NCBI RefSeq assembly: GCF_001649575.2
Contig: NC_051434.1
Location: 9,364,412-9,428,411 of the forward strand
DNA from: Kryptolebias marmoratus
Taxonomy: Eukaryota; Chordata; Actinopteri; Cyprinodontiformes; Rivulidae
Direction: 5' to 3'
DNA: 64,000 nucleotides
Shown: positions 55,753 to 64,000 of the stretch, one piece after another
Layout of the letters: each line of letters starts with the position of its first letter
How positions within the stretch are numbered: the stretch's first letter is position 1
The notes under the pieces: generated by a model
The model's database searches: none
Told to the model about the DNA's origin: nothing
The model's input: only the letters and a program-made list of their open reading frames with translations
Translations under genes and position numbers: made by a program

Positions 55753-57776
55753 GCTGCTGGAGGAGCGCACTGCCCGTACACCGTTATCGCCCTTCAGAGG
55801 AGAGAAATCAGCAGCTTCAGCAGCGTTAAAGGGACTCATCTCAACAATATGAAGCAAGAAACACAATCTCCACAGTCTACTCAGTGATGTTCACAAGTAA
55901 TGGCGGCCCGCCTGGAGGAAGCGTTTCGATGTGCTGGAACGGATTTCCGCTCAGACGGGTTTCGAAAAGCAAAACGGACCTAAGAACATGGCTGTAGCTC
56001 CCTCAGAAGATGGATTAAAACCAGCCTAATTCAGGCGGGTTCGGGCAGTGTTTTGTTTACATTGAGCGCAGACCTGCATTTCTAAATATACTAGAAAACG
56101 ACTAGAGCTCTCTCTCTCTTAAACTGCACCATTCGATGGAGTTCGGGATAACTTCTTCATGTTTTTAGACCTTTAAACAGTCAGGACTCTGGGCCATAAA
56201 ACTTTATCTGGGAAAACGTCTCATGGTGGTAAAGATAAAGCGATGAAGAGGCGTTCTAATCCGTTTAAATGCCCTGGAAATGACATCCCGCACTCTGCAG
56301 GCAGCATAAATAACAGCTTCTTCTCCTTACGTTCCAGCTCTTATAGGGTCTCTGCTTAAAAAAAAAAAAAAAAAAACACGGCTCAAAAAGCCAACGATGG
56401 AAAGAAGTTTATATGGCTTCCTTGAGAGTCTGGTTTAAATCAGTCCAGAGATCAGGGAGGGGAAGCAACGCGAGTTCCGACTGACTTTTCAGAAAAGGTG
56501 ACACCAGAGGAACAAGTTGGGTCCTGTTCTCTGTCAGACATTTATATTCAGGAATCCACAGAGAAACAATCTGATAAGCTACTTTCTGCCGTTTGACACG
56601 TTTACCAGAAAAGCTGCCGTCACTCAGATGTCTCCTCGATAAAAGCTGAAACCGATGCAGGTTTAGCAGCCCGCGGGGCCACAATGCAAATACTTTCAGG
56701 TGTTTTAAAATCAGATTACGTTCACTTCCTCCTGCATCGTTTCCATTTAATGCCTCTTTAAAACAACCGTTCTGCCACTTGGAAGCGTGCGCTTTCTGCT
56801 CCATGAAATGCATTTCCCAGCTACAGCCGTGACCCACTCCTGCAAGACTTTCAACATGGAGGTATTAATATTTTCAAATTCTTCATCTCTAAAGCTTCAA
56901 AATGAGACGCAGTTTGTTGAAATTAGGCGACGAGCTGGTTCCCTTCACAAGAGCTGTTATTTGGCGAGAATGATCTCGCCGAGATATTTTAGGCGCTTTA
57001 TTTAAAAAAAACAACTGAATAATTTGGCATCAATGTAGAGAAAACAAAAACAAGTAGGAGTTTTCCTTTACATGCCTCTTTCTTTAGCATTATTCCAATA
57101 TATATTCTGGACATATTCAGCATTTAACCTCATGCTATAGGTGATTTACTAACCAACAATCTGGGATCCCTGCAGGTTTTAGCAGACCTGAATAAATTTT
57201 ACCTGAGACAAACCAGTCCTCTTCAACAAAAGCAGCTCCTTCAAATAATCCTGTCTTGGTTGACTTAGCTTTAAACTATGCTAATTATTCATTAACTCCA
57301 TTTAGGTCATTTAACAACTATTCATTCAGGTTCTTGAGCGCTTAGAAATGCTTAAACATACGTAACAGGATAATTTCAGTGGTATTTCTGGTCCAAATGA
57401 GTGACAGTAGTAGTTGCAGGTAATTAGCCTAGCCTAGCATTAGCAGACTGCTCGCTTATCTTATCCGACATTAAAACCGGGTTAAAGTACACCAGGGTTG
57501 TTTACACAGAACATTAAGCTTCTGGAAGGGCTTTCACGTAATGAAGTTTATAAATTATCCCAATATATGTTAGTCGAACCGAGCTGTTAGCAGTCCAGTC
57601 ACAGCTTTTAGCTTCAACGTGGGAAATGCTAGCCTAGCCTAGCCTAGCTCTGTTGTTATCAAACCCGACCAGATATATGGGAGATTATTTTTAACTAGAC
57701 CCGAACTAAGCCCGCGTCGGCCACTAAGATAACAAACAGTACATTACAGCCATTAACCGTGTATAATGATGGCACT
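55753..57776. other. znf706: Probable 5' leader intron of znf706
   Basis: No gene seen. The open frame of 142 residues near 56409-56837 has no recognisable domain. An AGCCT-based repeat (AGCCTAGCCTAGCCTAGC) lies near 57631-57648, and an A18 run near 56358-56377. Confidence 0.5.
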
Positions 57777-57782
57777 CCTTAC

Positions 57783-57900
57783 CTCTTTATTTTAAAAAAA
57801 AAGTAAAAGTACGTGTCGTTTAGGAGGCTCGGACGCGCAGAAATGTGACAGCTGCTGGTTTCTCACTGACAAGAGAACGTCACTGTTGCGTTCAAAGACT
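57783..57900 (-). promoter_or_regulatory. znf706: Candidate non-coding first exon and promoter of znf706
   Basis: AAATAAAGAG|GTAAGG on the minus strand is a consensus donor ending an exon at about 57783. Vertebrate ZNF706 has a non-coding first exon. Exon start and promoter are not resolved. Confidence 0.35.
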
Positions 57901-59850
57901 TACGGAGTCAGGAGAGGTGACACTCAGACATTTCAACAGGTGACGGTCGAACGATAAAAATCAATTAGGAATCGTCTGATTTTAATGTGATTTACGATTT
58001 CTCACATATCAACTGTGTGAACTATACAGAGGAAGGGAACATCTTAACGAGATTAGCAAAAAGTGGATAACTACTTTGTCCAATTATTTTGAAGAAACTG
58101 TGAACGCATCAGGGCTACATTTCGTGGAAACTGCCGCCCCCTGATGGTAAGATCCCGTTACTGCACCCTTTAGGAGTTTTATGTTTACACAAAACTAAAA
58201 AAACAGACCTCTACAAACAAAGTCCACTGCGATTATTAAAAATAAAAAATCCAACATGCAATAAATTTTATTTTAATATTTATATTATGTATTTCCATAT
58301 GATTACTATATAAATATATAAAAAAAACAGCCTAAATGAACAGAATATATAACAAAATAATCATATATCATGGAGGGTATTAATTATTTAAGATATTTTT
58401 TAGCTGTTTTGATAAGATAAAAAAGAGCAAGGTGTTTCCAATCAAAAGAAGCAGCAAAATAACTTGTTGCATTTCGGTTTAGGTATGATTTATTGTTTTT
58501 AAATTATTACTTTTAGTACTTTTATTTACTTTCTCTCTTAGTATCAATACTGTTTTCAGTGACACTTTAAAAAGTAATTTTATTTACATTTTTTTGTATC
58601 ATCTACATGGATTTTATTGACATTGTCCTAAGTCAACTCTTGTCTTTTTATTTCTTGAGCAGATCTGTTTGCAGATCTAAATTTTTCACCTGTTTTGGAA
58701 AAAAAAAGTTAACTACTTATGAATTTTATTTTGGTGAAAAAAGTGCTCTACAACAATCTTCAGTAAGCAGAAATACTAATATGATAATATACAGTCAGCA
58801 GTATCTTTATGTATTTCAGGATTGTCTGCCTGGACTACTGCATGTACATCAGGACTTTATGATTATTGTTTCTCTCCAACACTGGGTGGCAACCTTCTGT
58901 TGTTTACATATGTTTCATCTGTGTTTTTGTTTCATTTACACCACGTCTCTTTTACAACTGACACAGATCCTTATTTGTGTCATTTTGCTGGTTTTTATAC
59001 CTTTAAACGACCTAAAACTTGATAACTCTTTAACTCTTGTCCTTTTTTTTTTGACTATTTATCTTTATTTGAAGCTTACTCACAGATTTCACACTAACAA
59101 ACTTTAAACTTTCCAGTTTCTATCAGCTGTGTGTCTAAAACAAGATGAAAACTAAATGTTTTCCTCAGTTTTGTTAGATGGATGTTTAATGTTTGCTTCC
59201 TCAAACCTCCACTAGAGGGCGGCGATGAGGCAGGAGGATTTGATTATTAACAGTAGTCATCAACACCTAGAACCAAAAGATTTTTTTATGATTTTGGAGC
59301 TGATTTCTCCTCGCCGCAGCAGCTGCAGGCCCGCTGATGCTTTTGCTTTGAATACACACAATCCCGGAGCGTGACCCGTGCACATCATTTGGTTCACAGT
59401 GCTGCGTTGCACATTTATCTCCTCCATCTGTGGTTGCGCCTGCAGGTGGGAACAGAGGAGCTGTTCACCATCTCCCAGCATTTGACTAAATTCAGCTAAT
59501 ATGGAAATAAAGCGCAGCTTCGGCTATCAGGCGATTCAGACGGAGGGAAAAATGGCTGAAGATCCGCTTTGCTTGTCTGGTTTTCCCTCCAATAAATCCT
59601 CCTGACAGTCGGGTGTCGTGACTTCCTCGGGAGAAATCTTATCATTGTGAGAAAAGTCCTCCCTCCTCCGCCTTTCTTGCACACATACACACACACACAC
59701 CTCTCAGAGGGACAATCCCTTTCAGGCTTTTGTGAAAGAGGGAAATATCTCTCAGGAGAGAGGGATGTGATTATGCTTTCAGAAGGAGAGCAGGAAGTAA
59801 AAGAAGGGGTGGAAAAATGACAAAAGGCACACATTGCTCATGTCCCCCCC

Positions 59851-59851
59851 N
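59851..59851. other. Single undetermined base beside CA repeat
   Basis: One N between a C run and (CA)n, a typical base-calling failure site. Confidence 1.
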
Positions 59852-62109
59852 CACACACACACACCCTGGAGGATGTTGTGCAGGGACTTGCTTGCTTATA
59901 GGTTCAGGGTGGGGTTGTCCAGCCTCAGGGCCTTGTGTGAAAGCAAATCTTCCAGGTGTCAGCTCTTCAATGGCAGCGGAGAACTTTAGCTCCCCGCTCT
60001 TTGTGGCTCTGAATGAAGCTGCGGACAGCCCGGTCTTGTTCCCTCTCCGGCCGGCGGGTCGACCCGGCCCACTCAGACACCCCTCGTTAACGACCCTCTG
60101 AAGGTCGCTCCTGAGTGCTGGAGTTTGTATTTCAGGGGAAGCTCCTCGGGCCCTACCCCGGGGGGGAGCAGAGGCTGTTGAGGGAAGAGGAAGCCGGGTT
60201 TCACCTTCCCCATCCGACACTTCCTCTCCCCACTGCTCCCCCCCTTCTCGCTTTCCCTTTTTATTTATTTATTTGTTCTTTTCCAGCACGTGTCTTGATG
60301 AACAAACCCACCCGTCTGCAGCTCTCCTGAGCCGGTGACCCTGGGAAAGAAGCAAACCCTAAAGAATCATATCATATCGGGGCTCGATGCGCCCCTGACC
60401 ACGCCTCTTTGTTTAACTACGAAACCCTCCGAAGTGCAGACCCGCATTTCCGATTTCCACATCCAGAACATCTGAGAGAACTCCCGGAGCCATCTCCCTC
60501 GAGCTGCGCCGTTCGCGGGGCTCTGGACAACCGTTTTTGTTCGCGTTCTGGGTTTCCCGGTTTGCGGCGAGGAGCTTTAACGTCGTCAGACCCGACCGAA
60601 CGCCTGCAGGTGACCTCTGAGCGGCTCGTTTTGTTTCGTTACAACTGACCCTCCAGGAAACCGGGAGCGTCAATCACGCCTGCGGGGAGGGAGAAAGTTA
60701 ATTTCTTACTCTGAAACACACACACACCTTCACACACACACTCGGCGGGTGCAGCTGAAGGAGAGGTGAGGTTCTGGTCCAGCGGGGCCACAGAGGCTGA
60801 TTGTGAAGGTGCCGACAGCAGCAGAGTTTTCTGCCAAACGGGACTTTTAGAGAAAGAAATCAGCAGCATTTGGATCGAACAGCAAACAGAAATGAAATTA
60901 AATCAACTCTAAGCACCAAAACGGGACACAAATGACAAAATACACTCATATGAACCCCTCAAACAGCCTCAAATTTAAACTATTCAAGGAGAAAAGACTA
61001 ATTTGGGAGCTTTACATGTAATCACAGACAGTAAAATCATAGAAAGCCAACAAGAGAAGGTCATACTGGGAGGAAAGGATCAAATAAAACACCTGAACGT
61101 GAGTGGAGTTCAATAAAAAAAACTGTAAAATAACAATAATTTAGGTAAAACTTGTTAGGAAGTTTGGGTTTGATTCAAAGAACCGGAGGTCAGGTTTATA
61201 ACTCAGCTTTTTAAAAAGCTTCTTAAAACTCATAACGAGCTGCAAATTAAACTATTAGAAACGGGATCAGTTTACAAGGAAATAACTCAACTCTGGAGGC
61301 AAAACACACAAAACTTGAACTCTTTTTTTTCTTTTTCTGGGCGACAAACGCAAGAAAATGTGAGAACTTTGTAAACCTAATATTCAGTTTAACCAACAAT
61401 TTCATACTAAAAGCATTAAACCACCTGGAATATCTTTATTTATTTGCTTCCAAGCTGACGTTTCAGTAACATTTTGATCACGATTCAATAAACTTATTGT
61501 CGTTTATAAAAAGCAGGAAGGAAACGCAGCGTTAGGCCTCATGGTAAAGAGTCAAAGTGGCGCCTTTTGGGTTTTAGCTCCTTTTTTCCACTGTTTTCAG
61601 TCCGTGAGCTGCTTAAGAAATTACAACAAAGTGTTTCTAAGTGATCAGAATCGCGTCTCGTCATCCAGCTGACCCTCGGCTGACAGGTTTCGGGACGACA
61701 GATCTTTTAGGAATCCCCTCCGTGGAGCTGAAGTACTCTGGGTTCTCATGACAGCGCTGCTGGTCAGAAAGCTCTGAAAATCCGATTTAAATCAAATTTT
61801 TCAGAGGGAAGCAGCTCAACGGACAAAACATTGTTCCTGCTGAAGTGAGAACGGGTGAAAAAGCAGCTGAAGTTAAAAAAAGCAAACTCTTAAAGAGCTT
61901 CGGGACGCCTGAATTGCTGCTGATCACAACGATAATCAAGCCTGAATCTTTGGAAGCTGCTTGTAAAACACAGAAATTAACGTGTTTTTGTTGAGAAACT
62001 CTCAGATTTGTGCTTTTTAGGAGCCATGAGCTCATTTGTTGCTTTCTGTACGTTTATCTCTTAACACATCTGTGTCAAACTTTTATTTTCCTCCTCGCTG
62101 TCCTTTTGA

Positions 62110-62110
<1 letters not shown>

Positions 62111-62140
<30 letters not shown>
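62111..62140. repeat. (CA)n microsatellite
   Basis: Fifteen CA units; a second array lies at 62232-62256. Confidence 0.97.
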
Positions 62141-62223
62141 TTTCAGACACCTAATCCAGGCCAAGTCCAGACAAGCTGCTCCTCCTGTGAAAAAACTCCC
62201 AGTATGTAGGAAACACCTTTCAC

Positions 62224-62231
<8 letters not shown>

Positions 62232-62254
<23 letters not shown>

Positions 62255-62256
62255 CT
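62232..62256. repeat. (CA)n microsatellite
   Basis: About twelve CA units after a CTCTCTC run. Confidence 0.95.
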
Positions 62257-62536
62257 TCCTCCAGGGGAAGGTATTTGGATCCCTGCGGCCCCCCGCTGCT
62301 TGTGGCGGCTTGTCAGGCCGGCCCACCGCTGCCCCGGCGGTGGTACGGCTGCGTGGCAGACATTCCTGCAGACGGAGGTGATGTAAGGAGAGGATCAGAT
62401 CAGAGCGGCGCCCCGTCGATGTTTTCATCTCGCCTGTCAGGCCCTCTGCGTACAGTCAGACGCTCCACTTCTCCTGCGTTTTCTGTCACGTTGAACCCTC
62501 CAGATTCAGGTCAGAAACCACAGGAAGGCCTCGCAT

Positions 62537-62760
62537 CTCTTGGAGGAATGCATATCGCCCGCCGCCGCCTGAGAAGCTGTCGTTGCCTTCATTGAGTCCG
62601 ACTCTCAGCTGCGGCGGCCATCTTAACTCCAAAGGTTAATCAGCTGCGGGGGGATCAATACCTGAAGGTTTAATCTCAAACCCGTCCAGCCGTTTCGCGA
62701 GATATTTCGCTAACACAGCGGCACGGGCAGCTACATGATCGCCCGCCTCCCGATGTTCAA
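62537..62760. repeat. Unclassified dispersed repeat, copy 2
   Basis: CTTGGAGGAATGCATATCGC then CCGCCGCC matches the start of copy 1 at 15176. It continues with CTCAGCTGCGGCGGCCATCT and CCGTTTCGCGAGATATTTCG, motifs common in fish intergenic repeats. Class and ends not resolved. Confidence 0.6.
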
Positions 62761-63689
62761 GAGAGTTTTTGTCCTCGCAGGCGACGCAAAACTGAGAAAT
62801 TTGTGACGAAATAATAAAGAATTTGAGCAGAAATCAGGAGAGATCTGAAAAATCAGGCTTCGAAAATATGTTTTTCCTCTCCGAATCTGATACAGAGTTT
62901 AAAGAAAATATTTTAAAGGTCCCGTTTAAACGGTCCCCAGTTGGTGGAGGAGAGGTTTTCCTCCCGGCCGTTGCCCGTCTTCTCGTACTTCCTCAGAGCG
63001 AAGACTCGGCGCCATTTTGTACATTTTTTTTTTAAGTCTGACCGCCTGACCTTAGAGCTGGGCTGCACCGGACTGCGTGTGAACGGGTTTGAATCCAGAT
63101 CTGGATCTGAACAGTAGCCGAATAGGAAAACTGTCAGACTGAATTAAATGAAACTATAAAATAAAAATGCAACAAAATTTAAGGATCCAAAATCCTGAGA
63201 AAACCTTCAGTTTTTTACAAACTACCTGTTAGTTTTGCAGCTTTTAGTGTGAGTTAGGTGCTCTGTGGGTTGTTGTTTTAATGTCTCTGCCTTCTGGAAA
63301 CAGTTAGTCATCACTTTTCCTTCTTTTTTGTTAAATATGTTTGTTTTTCCCCCCTGGGGACGGTTTTGGGATATCTTTTTAGCGCTCTTGTTCGTCAATT
63401 TGCCTCTTTGTTGTCGCTCTCATCCCTTTTGTTTCGTCTCTGCAGCATTTCACTTAACGGGAAGAAACAACGTTTGAATGTCAGAGAGGCTAAAAGGGTT
63501 TTTTATTTCCTCCTCCTCCTCGTGTGTATTTGAGCTTACTTTGCCTCTGTGTCGTCAGAAGAAAAGAACCCCACCTGTATTTATCTAGCAGTGCCATTTA
63601 AACACACACACACAGAAAACACTCCGCCGAGGCTCAAGTGCTCTGGAAAACAAATTGAACGAGGACGGATAGTGGTGCTCATCTGTAGG

Positions 63690-63718
63690 ACACACACCCA
63701 CACACACACACACACACC
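63690..63718. repeat. (CA)n microsatellite
   Basis: About thirteen CA units with a CCA interruption; a short CA run also lies at 63602-63614. Confidence 0.93.
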
Positions 63719-64000
63719 CCTCTGACGGTTGAACTGAATCTGAAACATAATTTTGTGGATTTCCATACAGAAGCCCAGAGGCATTCATAAACAAAGGGAC
63801 GGCCATTTTGCGATGCAAACGCTTTCAGAGGACGGTTTCAAACATCGGAAATGCCCCTTTAGGTAAAAAAAACAAAGAGAAAACAAAAACAGGAGTTTTT
63901 AAGATTCTTTTTTTGTCTAAAACAAAGCAAACCTATTTCATGTCCTCCGTGGTCGTGAATGGAAGGCAGCCCTGTCTCTGTTTAACGTGTCTGTTAGCAA

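Larger units (their letters stand above)
57901..64000. other. Right-end spacer, no supported gene
   Basis: Intergenic on the evidence available. AT-rich to about 59.2 kb, then mixed, with GC-rich patches at 59.9-60.2 and 62.3-62.7 kb. Several CA microsatellites occur, plus a second copy of the repeat seen at 15176. The longest frames (166 aa at 58607-59107; 149 aa at 60220-59771) look like chance: one is AT-driven and hydrophobic, the other is low-complexity and crosses an N. Confidence 0.55.

Noticed and set aside
55753..55866. N-terminal extension of znf706
   Set aside because: The frame stays open upstream, but the family starts at MARG and the full 76-residue length is reached without it.
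56409..56837. 142-codon minus-strand frame upstream of znf706
   Set aside because: No recognisable domain and no match to the known 76-residue znf706 structure.
58607..59107. 166-codon open frame on the plus strand
   Set aside because: AT-rich, Phe/Leu/Tyr-heavy as expected from T-rich DNA, with no domain, no splice context and no similarity I can name.
59771..60220. 149-codon minus-strand frame
   Set aside because: Crosses an N and a CA tract, is Pro/Gly/Arg low-complexity, and no family is recognised.

Overview
The window is nuclear DNA from a teleost fish. The genes are split by GT-AG introns, their proteins read as close vertebrate orthologues, and the spacers carry fish repeats: Tc1-like transposons, a DANA/V-SINE remnant, hAT-type MITEs, a LINE tail and many CA microsatellites. 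Small introns suggest a compact percomorph-type genome. The species cannot be named from sequence alone. There is one 148-base assembly gap (14729-14876).

Layout. Five conserved genes lie on the minus strand and one small gene on the plus strand. From left to right they are sv2a (synaptic vesicle glycoprotein 2A; 3' end runs off the left edge), sf3b4 (U2 snRNP splicing factor), lix1l (LIX1-like), a small secreted amphipathic-helix gene of the type IV antifreeze/exchangeable apolipoprotein kind (plus strand), pabpc1 (cytoplasmic poly(A)-binding protein), a 14-3-3 gene (zeta/beta group) and znf706 (76-residue C2H2 zinc finger). I rebuilt every coding exon by hand. All junctions used are GT-AG, the reading phases close, and the lengths are near family norms: SF3B4 393 aa, LIX1L 362 aa, PABPC1 628 aa, 14-3-3 249 aa, ZNF706 76 aa, apolipoprotein-like 115 aa.

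Context. As I recall the human map, SV2A and SF3B4 (with LIX1L nearby) lie in 1q21, and PABPC1-YWHAZ-ZNF706 is a contiguous trio in 8q22. The window therefore joins two vertebrate synteny blocks, with the apolipoprotein-like gene at the junction. The genes do not form a pathway. Most are housekeeping genes of RNA processing, translation and signalling; sv2a is neuronal.

Most notable. (1) The pabpc1 leader contains, in order, CRE/CCAAT, a TATA-like box, a terminal oligopyrimidine start and a 60-nt A-rich tract of the kind through which PABP represses its own mRNA. (2) pabpc1 and the apolipoprotein-like gene are tail to tail, with poly(A) signals about 46 bases apart. (3) sf3b4 has two in-frame acceptors 18 nt apart. 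(4) A perfect DR1 nuclear-receptor element lies in the sv2a 5' leader, and a perfect TCTCGCGAGA element lies upstream of sv2a. (5) Several repeats are well resolved, including a hAT MITE with 8-bp target duplications and two related minisatellite-bearing elements on either side of the 14-3-3 gene.

The right end (about 57.9-64 kb) and the long spacers hold no gene I can support. I found no prokaryote-like system, CRISPR array or rRNA gene.
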